A program made the position numbers and the translations under genes. A stretch of DNA of 5,632 nt from Verrucomicrobiota bacterium. GTDB taxonomy: Bacteria > Verrucomicrobiota > Verrucomicrobiia > Verrucomicrobiales > Verrucomicrobiaceae. The stretch lies in the NCBI GenBank assembly GCA_009885275.1, contig VFKY01000129.1, forward strand, positions 1 to 5,632. The letters are read 5' to 3'. The notes under the pieces were generated by a model. The model was given only the letters and a program-made list of their open reading frames with translations. It had not been told where the DNA came from and searched no databases. This document shows positions 1-5,612 of this stretch, piece by piece. Within the stretch, counting starts at the first letter, position 1. Each line of letters opens with the position of its first letter.

Positions 1-93
1 GTGAAGCGTTTCAGCAAGACGTCGCCTGATACCAAACCGGATAAGCCAGTCAGGTAGTAAGTCTTTTTCGAGGAGGGTATCGATTAGGCTCAT
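1..93 (-). CDS. CFA-like SAM-dependent methyltransferase, N-terminal 31 residues only
   Basis: Only the first 31 codons are in the window; the frame is open to the left edge. The protein begins MSLIDTLLEKDLLPDWLIRF and continues GIRRRLAETLH. A short start of the type 'LLEKGLLPDWLIRxGIRxLL' is what I recall for a second class of cyclopropane-fatty-acyl-phospholipid-synthase-like methyltransferases, related to plant coclaurine N-methyltransferase-like proteins and often found beside lipid-modifying CFA genes. The ATG overlaps the stop of the upstream DUF1295 gene as ATGA, and no Shine-Dalgarno sequence precedes it, so translation is probably coupled. The SAM-binding domain lies outside the window, so the family call rests on the N-terminal pattern and the gene context. 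Confidence 0.6.
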   Translation of the reverse strand, partial: MSLIDTLLEKDLLPDWLIRFGIRRRLAETLH

Positions 94-884
94 GATGAAT
101 TTTTTGTAAACCAAGGGATGAAAGCAGAAGTGGTCCTCTGATATTCAAGATAGGCAGCACCCTTGCTTTCAATCGCGCATTTTTCGGTAAGAGGAATGCC
201 CGTAACGCGCACTAGAAAGTGAAGGAGTAGGAGGGGCGCATAGATGGTGGTCCATCCCCATGGTGAATCACAGGCATAGAGCCAAAATCCCCACCAAATT
301 ACAGATTCAAAAAAGTAGTTGGGATGTCGGGAGTAGCGCCATAACCCGACACAACACACTTTCCCTTTGTTTAACGGTTTTGATTTAAATCGCTGCATTT
401 GAGCATCCGCAATTGTTTCACCGACGATGCCAATGAACCAGACCGTGATGCCTGATATTTCAATGATGGAAAACTGTGGGTTTGGATTTAGTAAAACCAG
501 TAGAAATGGAATGGATAGCAAGACGATGAGTAGAGCCTGCGCTTGAAAAAATAGAAAGAATCGACTGCCAAGATTCTGGCGCCACTCTTGACGCAAAACT
601 TGGTAGCGTACGTCTTCATGAGGATGATGCTTTTTAATGCGAATGAAAAGATAAGTGCCGAGACGCAAGCTCCAGGCAGTTGCCATGAGAATAGTCACGG
701 CACTTCTTAGGGGGCTTCCTTGAATCATCCAAGCATAAACAGGGACAAGGAGAGTAAGGCTATAAGACCATGCGATGTCCACCAAGCTATAGTTATTAAG
801 CTTGCGACTGAGCAACCATGTCAGCGTGAAAATCACAAATGCGGTGATTCCACCAACGCTGAGTATATGAAAAAAACTGTTCAT
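90..884 (-). CDS. DUF1295 membrane protein (steroid 5-alpha-reductase/ICMT-like fold)
   Basis: This 264-residue integral membrane protein has hydrophobic segments at about residues 7-26, 37-55, 61-80, 109-133, 140-158, 194-204 and 211-226. The diagnostic C-terminal motif is GLWRYSRHPNYFFE at 180-193. In steroid 5-alpha-reductases, sterol reductases and isoprenylcysteine methyltransferases the equivalent region binds NADPH or SAM. Other typical DUF1295 points are LVDIAWS (34-40), EDVRY (90-94), TGIPLTEK (228-235) and YQRTTSAFIPWF (248-259). The length is normal for the family. It sits 4 bases after the DUF1475 gene and overlaps the next methyltransferase gene by 4 bases. In this operon it is a plausible NADPH-dependent reductase acting on a carbon-carbon double bond in a lipid tail. 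That role is inferred from fold and context; methyl transfer is the main alternative. No strong Shine-Dalgarno precedes the ATG. Confidence 0.9.
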   Translation of the reverse strand: MNSFFHILSVGGITAFVIFTLTWLLSRKLNNYSLVDIAWSYSLTLLVPVYAWMIQGSPLRSAVTILMATAWSLRLGTYLFIRIKKHHPHEDVRYQVLRQEWRQNLGSRFFLFFQAQALLIVLLSIPFLLVLLNPNPQFSIIEISGITVWFIGIVGETIADAQMQRFKSKPLNKGKVCCVGLWRYSRHPNYFFESVIWWGFWLYACDSPWGWTTIYAPLLLLHFLVRVTGIPLTEKCAIESKGAAYLEYQRTTSAFIPWFTKNSS

Positions 885-888
885 GAGT

Positions 889-1221
889 TCAACGTCGTTT
901 CAAAAGCAGTTCCTCCATACCTGCGGTTGTGGGCATACGAAAAAGAAGGATCAGCATATAGATTGCCATGGCGATATTACCCAGAAGAAGAATGGCAATG
1001 AGCCAGAGAACTCTACTTAGCATGGTGTGCTGCTTGTAACAGACCCAGCAGTAAAAGGTGAGGAATCCCCAATAAGTATCAAACAATGTCGCGATGAACC
1101 AAGGGTGAGTGGCAACCGATCGAGGCGTCTCCCACAGGGCGCATTCGATGCTTGCCCAGCTCGTAACGCAGAGCATGGAAATGAGCACGAAGCTAAAGAA
1201 AATGCGTAGTGTCCATATCAT
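889..1221 (-). CDS. DUF1475 small membrane protein
   Basis: This 110-residue protein has three predicted membrane helices at about residues 5-24, 42-62 and 69-94, and a short charged C-terminal tail ending KRR. Family-like signatures are HPWFIATLFDTYWGFLTFY at 39-57, with an acidic residue (D48) in the second helix, and LLLGNIAMAIY at 78-88. They match my memory of the DUF1475 family, found in bacteria and plants. Its biochemical function is unknown to me. It begins directly after the CFA-family stop codon, has a good ribosome binding site, and is followed after 4 bases by the DUF1295 gene. It is therefore most likely a membrane partner or subunit of a neighbouring lipid-modifying enzyme; that is inference. 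Confidence 0.85.
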   Translation of the reverse strand: MIWTLRIFFSFVLISMLCVTSWASIECALWETPRSVATHPWFIATLFDTYWGFLTFYCWVCYKQHTMLSRVLWLIAILLLGNIAMAIYMLILLFRMPTTAGMEELLLKRR

Positions 1222-2511
1222 CTACCAAGTCTCCCTTAGGGTTGGATTGTTAGGCTTTGTGTAGCAAGCCTGCACGACACTGATGTTACGGGTCTGAAAT
1301 GCAGCTTCACAGTATTGCAGGTAATAGTTCCACTTTCTAATGAAGCGATCATCGAAGCCAAGCGCCTTTACCTCATCCAGTTTGGCATTAAAGTTTTCGA
1401 ACCAAATCTCTAGCGTTTTCGCATAAGAAGCCCCGAGATCCTCTAGTTCATGCATGAAGAGATTACTGGATCGGTTCATGGCTTCATTTGCTCTGCCAAC
1501 ACTCAATAAAAGTGAACCAGGAAAAATATGCTTTTGAATCCAATCAACGGTTCTGCGTAAGGTAGGGTGATGAGAATCTGAAGTCGTAATCATCTGAACG
1601 GCAAGCAACCCATCGTGCTTCAATAATTCAGAGCATTTGGCAAAGTAGATTTCGAGATAAGCGTCTCCCACTGCTTCCAACATTTCAATAGAGGCAATTT
1701 TATCGAACAAGCCTGTGACGTGTCGATAATCTTGCAAACGTATTTCCACGTGATCAGTGAGACCTTCGGATTGCATGCGTTGAGTCGCATAGTTAAACTG
1801 TTCCTGAGAGATAGTGATCGCGGTGATTTTGCAACCGTATGTCTTAGCGGCGTAACTGCTGAATCCACCCCAGCCACAACCAATCTCCAATACGTGGTCA
1901 GATTTTTTGAGCTTTAATTTTCGGCACAAAGCTTCGTATTTGGCGAATTGAGCATCATCCAGACTTTGACCTTGTTCCGTAAAACGAGCGGCTGAGTAAG
2001 TCATGGTTTGATCAAGCCAGAGAGCGTAGAAATCATTTCCAAGATCGTAATGTTCCGAGATATTGCGACGGCTGTTATTGATACTGTTGGGACGAAGCCA
2101 GTGTTGTAGATGATTGGCCATCCTTAGAAGATTGGTGCAGGCCATTTTTGCAGAGGCTCCCATCATGCCCTTGGATCGATGCATGTTCTCAATGAACCAG
2201 GTCACTACCTCGGCAATATTATCTGTATCCCAATCTCCTTCGACATAGGCTTCACCAAATCCGATGTCGCCATAGAGAGCGCAACGTTGAAAAAAAGCAT
2301 CCCGTCTCCGTAGATGGATCTCGGCTGTAACTTCAGCATTGGGTGCACCAACCACACATTGATGGCCATCTGGCCACATGATGCGTAGACCGCCATATTT
2401 GAAACATGAGAAACTTTTGAGCACAAGTTTTTCATAGAAAGTGCCGCTCTTTCTATAAACAGCTACAGGGGAGGATTGCGCTGGGGCATTCAGTGTCAGG
2501 GTTTCGCTCAT
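1222..2511 (-). CDS. Cyclopropane-fatty-acyl-phospholipid-synthase family SAM methyltransferase
   Basis: The protein is 429 residues, against 382 for E. coli Cfa. The N-terminal lipid-binding region covers about 20-140 (for example GFGEAYVEGDWD at 84-95) and the class I SAM methyltransferase domain about 150-415. Visible motifs are HYDLGNDFY (154-162), SAM motif VLEIGCGWGGF (207-217), ITISQEQ (232-238), SIEMLEAVG (274-282), HIFPGS (328-333), SYAKTLEIWFENF (362-374) and YYLQYCEAAF (396-405). The family transfers a methylene or methyl group from SAM to a cis double bond in membrane phospholipid acyl chains. By alignment from memory, E279 and Y363 match E. coli bicarbonate ligands E239 and Y317, but C139 is A174 and H266 is Q306. 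This resembles the UfaA1/tuberculostearate-type branch more than classical cyclopropane synthase. I chose the ATG at 2511 because it forms an ATGA overlap with the DUF1365 stop; a start 40 codons further upstream would lie deep in that gene. No Shine-Dalgarno is seen. The family is certain; the product is not. Confidence 0.95.
   Translation of the reverse strand: MSETLTLNAPAQSSPVAVYRKSGTFYEKLVLKSFSCFKYGGLRIMWPDGHQCVVGAPNAEVTAEIHLRRRDAFFQRCALYGDIGFGEAYVEGDWDTDNIAEVVTWFIENMHRSKGMMGASAKMACTNLLRMANHLQHWLRPNSINNSRRNISEHYDLGNDFYALWLDQTMTYSAARFTEQGQSLDDAQFAKYEALCRKLKLKKSDHVLEIGCGWGGFSSYAAKTYGCKITAITISQEQFNYATQRMQSEGLTDHVEIRLQDYRHVTGLFDKIASIEMLEAVGDAYLEIYFAKCSELLKHDGLLAVQMITTSDSHHPTLRRTVDWIQKHIFPGSLLLSVGRANEAMNRSSNLFMHELEDLGASYAKTLEIWFENFNAKLDEVKALGFDDRFIRKWNYYLQYCEAAFQTRNISVVQACYTKPNNPTLRETW
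1231..1237 (-). promoter_or_regulatory. Ribosome binding site for the DUF1475 gene
   Basis: On the minus strand AAGGGAG lies 9 bases before the ATG at 1221, inside the last codons of the CFA-family gene. It supports this start and suggests the small membrane protein can be translated independently of the upstream gene. Confidence 0.6.
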
Positions 2512-3320
2512 AGAGGTGTCTTGGATGATGAAATGGAATGATGTGGGCGATAAACTTCCCGCTGAAGATGCGCATTCGCGGCTTTGCGGTGAAAGGGAAT
2601 CCGCTTTATCCAAAGTCTGAAAGCGTGCCAATGAATTAGAAAAATGACCCTTAAGGTCAACAGGGGATACTTTAATGTAAACCAGATCAATCGAACATCA
2701 GTGAGTGGTTTGCACTCTCCCGTGAGTGCACTCATCAGGATGCGATTTTCACCCGAACGATCATCAATTTGTATATCAAGCTTTTCTTGGGGGACACGAA
2801 TTTTGAAATCAAAAAGCATCTCCAAGTCCGAGAATGGAGACACATAAAAATGCTTGGGAGTGACTAGGCGGAATCGCCCGTCTGCTTCACGTTCGCTCAA
2901 CAGATAAAGCTTTTGTTCATGATAAGTATTCGTGACTTGAGCAATGGTGTAGATCGCTTCACCCTGGATATTGAAACAGTAATAAAAGCAGACGGGATTA
3001 AAGATATAGCCGAAGACTCTGGGAAAGGTTAGCAGTCGAATCGTCGCTATTTTATGGGTGTCTGTCTTTTGCTCTTCAAGCCACTGTAAAATGTTGGCTT
3101 TCAAATTATCTGAGCCTTTATCAATATGATCTCTATCGTAAAATGAAAAGAGATTGAAACGGTTTCTACTAAAGAAATGCAATCGATTGTCTAATTGGTC
3201 GATAGCATCAAGATCAAGCCATAAATAAAACACACGATAGCTGAACCGATGCACTTTCGGGGAGAACCGATGATGCATCACCTTGCACTCATAGACTGCA
3301 CCTGACTTGATGCTTACCAT
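2508..3320 (-). CDS. DUF1365 family protein
   Basis: This 270-residue protein shows the DUF1365 pattern. It starts with a short lead into HHRFSPKVHRFSYRVFYLWLD (conserved histidines H16, H17 and H24), followed by FPRVFGYIFNPVCFYYCF, then VTNTYHEQKLYLL, HFYVSPFSDLE, and a C-terminal hydrophobic stretch around TLRVIFLIHWHAFRLW. The length is usual for the family. The molecular function is not established to my knowledge. The family is repeatedly found between an FAD oxidoreductase and a CFA-type gene, as in Mycobacterium tuberculosis Rv0448c, so an accessory role in acyl-chain modification is inferred. It overlaps the FAD gene by 7 bases upstream and the CFA-family gene by 4 bases downstream. 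The 5' part is rather AT-rich compared with the neighbouring genes. Confidence 0.93.
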   Translation of the reverse strand: MVSIKSGAVYECKVMHHRFSPKVHRFSYRVFYLWLDLDAIDQLDNRLHFFSRNRFNLFSFYDRDHIDKGSDNLKANILQWLEEQKTDTHKIATIRLLTFPRVFGYIFNPVCFYYCFNIQGEAIYTIAQVTNTYHEQKLYLLSEREADGRFRLVTPKHFYVSPFSDLEMLFDFKIRVPQEKLDIQIDDRSGENRILMSALTGECKPLTDVRLIWFTLKYPLLTLRVIFLIHWHAFRLWIKRIPFHRKAANAHLQREVYRPHHSISSSKTPL

Positions 3321-4591
3321 GGCTCACCCCCCATCAAGTCGCGACAAAGTGATACGGCAGAGCCAAAGGCGTCCTCATGAAAGCCATAGCGGAAATAGCT
3401 GCCACAGTAATAGGTGGTTTGATTTTTACCGAGACGATTTAAATCGGGAAGACTTTTCTGAGCATGAAGTGCCGGGAGATCAAATAGGGGGTGCTCATAG
3501 TTTATGCGTTTTAAAATTTTATCAGGAGCGATCATATCCTCCCCATTGATGCTCACGAAGTAGTTCCGCTTTTCAGACACGCCTTGAAGATTATTCATCC
3601 AATAAATAGTGCTGGCTTTGACTCCGCCATTTTGATCAGGTGCAACGTGATAATTCCATGACGCCCAACAGCGTTTATTCAGAGGCATCATGCTGTCATC
3701 CGTATGCAGGATGGCTAAATTAGACTGATACTTAAAAGGAGAAAGTAGTTCTGTTTCGAGGTCTGTCGGTTCAGCCAGCATTCGCAATGACTGATCGGCG
3801 TGACTGGCGAGGATAACTTTATCGAAGACTTCAGGAGATTTTCCGAGAGGATGAACAATGACCTTATCACTATTTCGTTCGATGCGTAAAACGGGACTGT
3901 TGAGCCGAATACGATCGCGGAAAGGGAGAGTGAGCTTGGCGACATAAGACTTCGCACCGTTCGTGACTGTCCACCAAGGATGGCGTGTGCTCATGCCAAG
4001 AAATCCATGATTGTGCCAGAAGCGCATGAGCGTAATGGCTGGGAACTCAAGCATCAATTCCGGTGGTGTAGACCAAACGGCTGACCCCATGGGGAGAATA
4101 TAGAGATCGAGGAAGTCCTGCCCATAGCCGCGAGCTCGCACATACTCCGCGAGCGTCATGGTTGCGAATCGTTCATCACTTAGCGCCTCCACCGTTTCTG
4201 TGTTAAAGCGGTTGATTTGCAGCACAAATTTCCAAAAACGCGGACTGAATAGGTTGCGACGTTGACCAAAGAGTGAGGGCAGATCCGTGCCGTTGTATTC
4301 TATGTCGGATGCTACGTGACGCACACTGAAGGACATTGCGGTGGGTTTTGTCGCAACATCCAACTCACGGAATAGACGAGTGAGGTGGGGGTAGGTCACA
4401 TGATTGAAGACCATGAAACCTGTGTCCACTGGCAGTTCATGACCATCTTCATGAACGGTGACCGTGTTCGTGTGGCCACCGGGGTAGTCATTCTGCTCGA
4501 AGATCGTCAGATCATATTGCTTGTGAAGAAAATGCGCGCAACCAAGACCGGCGATGCCGGTGCCGATGATGGCGATGCGAGGCTGTGACAT
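3314..4591 (-). CDS. FAD/NAD(P)-binding amine-oxidase-like oxidoreductase
   Basis: This 425-residue flavoprotein has a Rossmann dinucleotide-binding motif at its N-terminus (IIGTGIAGLG, GxGxxG at residues 10-15), with E32 in IFEQNDYPGGHTNT as the likely ribose-binding acid. The GGHTNT (38-43) and DTGFMVFN (56-63) motifs mark the amine-oxidase/phytoene-desaturase-like subgroup. The C-terminal FAD contact is CGSYFRYGFHEDAFGSAV at 396-413. No signal peptide or transmembrane helix is evident, so it is probably cytosolic or peripheral on the membrane. It is the first gene of the operon. Relatives include mycobacterial Rv0449c and the N-terminal oxidase domain of plant cyclopropane synthases. A redox step on the fatty-acyl product of the downstream methyltransferase is the natural inference; the reaction is not proven by sequence. 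No clear Shine-Dalgarno precedes the ATG, but the Rossmann motif position supports this start. Confidence 0.93.
   Translation of the reverse strand: MSQPRIAIIGTGIAGLGCAHFLHKQYDLTIFEQNDYPGGHTNTVTVHEDGHELPVDTGFMVFNHVTYPHLTRLFRELDVATKPTAMSFSVRHVASDIEYNGTDLPSLFGQRRNLFSPRFWKFVLQINRFNTETVEALSDERFATMTLAEYVRARGYGQDFLDLYILPMGSAVWSTPPELMLEFPAITLMRFWHNHGFLGMSTRHPWWTVTNGAKSYVAKLTLPFRDRIRLNSPVLRIERNSDKVIVHPLGKSPEVFDKVILASHADQSLRMLAEPTDLETELLSPFKYQSNLAILHTDDSMMPLNKRCWASWNYHVAPDQNGGVKASTIYWMNNLQGVSEKRNYFVSINGEDMIAPDKILKRINYEHPLFDLPALHAQKSLPDLNRLGKNQTTYYCGSYFRYGFHEDAFGSAVSLCRDLMGGEPW
3324..3332 (-). promoter_or_regulatory. Ribosome binding site for the DUF1365 gene
   Basis: On the minus strand GGGGGGTGA ends 3 bases before the ATG at 3320 and matches AGGAGGTGA at seven of nine positions. 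It lies in the last codons of the FAD oxidoreductase gene and supports the start at 3320. It is the strongest ribosome binding site in the window. Confidence 0.65.
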
Positions 4592-4749
4592 TGTTTTTGG
4601 TTGGGAAATACACGTTGGTATATGTCAGCATGAGTAAACATGAGACAATGCAATCAGGGGAGTTGATAACGCATAGGCGCACTCAACGGAAACAGATGCG
4701 TCTCTGAACATCGTTTGGATGCGAGCTTCTTTTAAAAGTTGAGACAAAG

Positions 4750-4765
4750 TTGCGAGACATCGCAA
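4750..4765. repeat. Inverted repeat TTGCGA-N4-TCGCAA, possible operator
   Basis: Two perfect 6-base arms, TTGCGA and TCGCAA, flank the 4-base spacer GACA. The size and symmetry fit a binding site for a dimeric transcription factor. It lies about 160 bases before the leftward operon start and about 100 bases before the PEP-CTERM start, so it could serve either gene. No regulator gene is in the window. Regulatory function is inferred from symmetry alone. Confidence 0.35.
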
Positions 4766-4800
4766 ACAGGATCAACTATTTAAGGATAGCATTAAGCCAC

Positions 4801-4828
4801 TTTACGATGATTAACGAACCGCAATAAT
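4801..4828 (+). promoter_or_regulatory. Possible sigma-70-like promoter for the PEP-CTERM gene
   Basis: TTTACG (4801-4806, four of six matches to TTGACA) is followed after 16 bases by AATAAT (4823-4828, five of six matches to TATAAT). Transcription would start near 4835 and leave a leader of about 33 bases before the ATG at 4869. The -10 hexamer lies inside a perfect palindrome. The region is AT-rich, so chance matches are possible. Confidence 0.35.
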
Positions 4829-4834
4829 TATTGC
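4821..4834. repeat. Perfect 14-base palindrome GCAATAATTATTGC
   Basis: The sequence equals its own reverse complement over all 14 bases. It covers the proposed -10 element of the rightward promoter and lies 35 bases before the PEP-CTERM start, a suitable position for a repressor operator. No transcribed T-run follows, so a terminator is unlikely. The function is inferred. Confidence 0.4.
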
Positions 4835-4868
4835 TTACCTGAAGGGAATCTGTTTTATTTACACCAAC

Positions 4869-5597
4869 ATGATCAATCACTTGCTTCGTTACTCCGTGGT
4901 TGCAGCCTTGATCTTTGTGACTGACGCTGCGCGAGCCGCGACCGTGCTCGTCTCAAACCACAGTTTTGAAACGCCCGTTACCGCAGCTGCGACATTTACT
5001 GGCGGGATGGCGTCGGCGCCTAGTGGCTGGTCTGTCTATAATACGGGTGCGACGAACGCCGATCGTCAATTTGGGGTGTGGAATCCCTCCACGACCAATT
5101 CTTTTGTGGGTGGTGCTCCTGATGGTGCAAATGTTGGCGTAGTTTTCTTACAAAATACCACCGGTCTTGCGGAGGCCGGGCTTCAACAGGTGCTCACTGC
5201 CTCGCTTCAGGTCTTGACTCAATACACTCTCACGATTGACGTGGGCAACTTTTCAAATGTCGACCCGGGGCCGTTCAATTTTACAGGATTTCCCGGCTAC
5301 CGCGTCGATTTCTTTGCGGGCAGTACATTGATCGCATCGGATAACAACACTTTGTCTCCAGGTGAGGGGATATTCATGACGTCGGTTGTGACATTTACCA
5401 CGGGCGGCAGTCACGCGAATTCAGGCGAGCAACTAGGCATCCGTTTGGTGAATCTCAATGGCCCTGGGACCGAGGTGAACTTCGACAATGTGCGACTCGA
5501 TGCCTCAACCGTGCCTGAGCCCTCAACAGCGCTCCTCGTCATCATCGGTGCTTTTTGCACCGTATTTCGACGCTATCGCAACAGTCTCATTTCCTGA
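4869..5597 (+). CDS. PEP-CTERM sorting domain-containing secreted protein
   Basis: The 242-residue protein has a signal peptide (about residues 1-23: short N-region, hydrophobic VVAALIFV, likely cleavage ARA/A after A23). A 190-residue mature region rich in T, S, N and G looks like a beta-sandwich of the kind common in such proteins, from SFETP (32-36) and GWSVYNTG (53-60) to VNFDNVRL (203-210). The C-terminus carries the three-part PEP-CTERM signal: VPEPST (215-220), a hydrophobic segment (221-232) and basic RRYR (234-237). In known systems an exosortase recognises this signal and releases the protein to the surface or exopolysaccharide. No exosortase gene is in the window. The exact ligand or role is unknown. 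A purine-rich GAAGGGA at 4841-4847 is about 21 bases from the ATG, too far for a normal ribosome binding site. The hand-counted base composition is richer in GC than the neighbouring operon. Confidence 0.92.
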   Translation: MINHLLRYSVVAALIFVTDAARAATVLVSNHSFETPVTAAATFTGGMASAPSGWSVYNTGATNADRQFGVWNPSTTNSFVGGAPDGANVGVVFLQNTTGLAEAGLQQVLTASLQVLTQYTLTIDVGNFSNVDPGPFNFTGFPGYRVDFFAGSTLIASDNNTLSPGEGIFMTSVVTFTTGGSHANSGEQLGIRLVNLNGPGTEVNFDNVRLDASTVPEPSTALLVIIGAFCTVFRRYRNSLIS

Positions 5598-5612
5598 AAG
5601 CACTGAGGCGCA

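Larger units (their letters stand above)
1..4591 (-). other. Probable six-gene lipid-modification operon
   Basis: Six minus-strand genes follow each other without room for internal promoters or terminators outside coding sequence. Junctions seen directly are a 7-base overlap (3314-3320), an ATGA overlap (2508-2511), TAG directly followed by ATG (1224-1219), a 4-base gap (885-888) and a second ATGA overlap (90-93). Such junctions normally mean co-transcription and translational coupling. The transcript should start in the region 4592-4868 and continue past the left edge. All recognisable members belong to families found around CFA-type fatty-acid modification genes. The single-operon call is inferred from spacing. 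Confidence 0.85.
4592..4868. other. Divergent intergenic region between operon and PEP-CTERM gene
   Basis: The 277 bases separate the leftward operon from the rightward PEP-CTERM gene and must hold the promoters of both unless the operon has another start. I found no convincing open reading frame or RNA gene. Two symmetric motifs (4750-4765 and 4821-4834) and one possible rightward promoter are listed separately. For the leftward operon no hexamer pair with good spacing stood out on the minus strand. Confidence 0.7.

Noticed and set aside
720..1209. Plus-strand open frames at 720-1001 and 1027-1209
   Set aside because: They lie opposite the well-supported DUF1295 and DUF1475 genes and have low-complexity, unrecognisable translations.
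1620..2435. Open frames inside the CFA-family gene on both strands (1620-1883, 1720-1917, 2205-2435)
   Set aside because: They are alternative-frame shadows of a strongly conserved gene, with no family pattern of their own.
2512..2631. 40-codon upstream extension of the CFA-family frame, starting at 2631
   Set aside because: It overlaps the end of the DUF1365 gene, resembles no part of the CFA family, and the ATG at 2511 forms a clean ATGA overlap.
3307..3549. Plus-strand open frame opposite the 3' end of the FAD gene
   Set aside because: The opposite strand encodes the conserved C-terminal FAD motif, and the translation is not protein-like.
4385..4588. Plus-strand open frame opposite the FAD gene start
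   Set aside because: It is antisense to the Rossmann motif region and has no recognisable domain.
4629..4644. Direct repeat CATGAG twice, 10 bases apart
   Set aside because: The repeat is only 6 bases with two copies; this is easily expected by chance in an intergenic region of this size.
4641..4747. 8-base direct repeat TGAGACAA at 4641-4648 and 4740-4747
   Set aside because: A single repeated 8-mer within 277 bases is close to chance expectation.
4769..4774. TGATCC on the minus strand, resembling the -35 element of the Rhodobacter RpoE/ChrR singlet-oxygen regulon, which includes a CFA gene
   Set aside because: No TAAGA-like -10 element follows at about 17-18 bases, and no sigma or anti-sigma gene is in the window. 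A 6-base match alone is not evidence.
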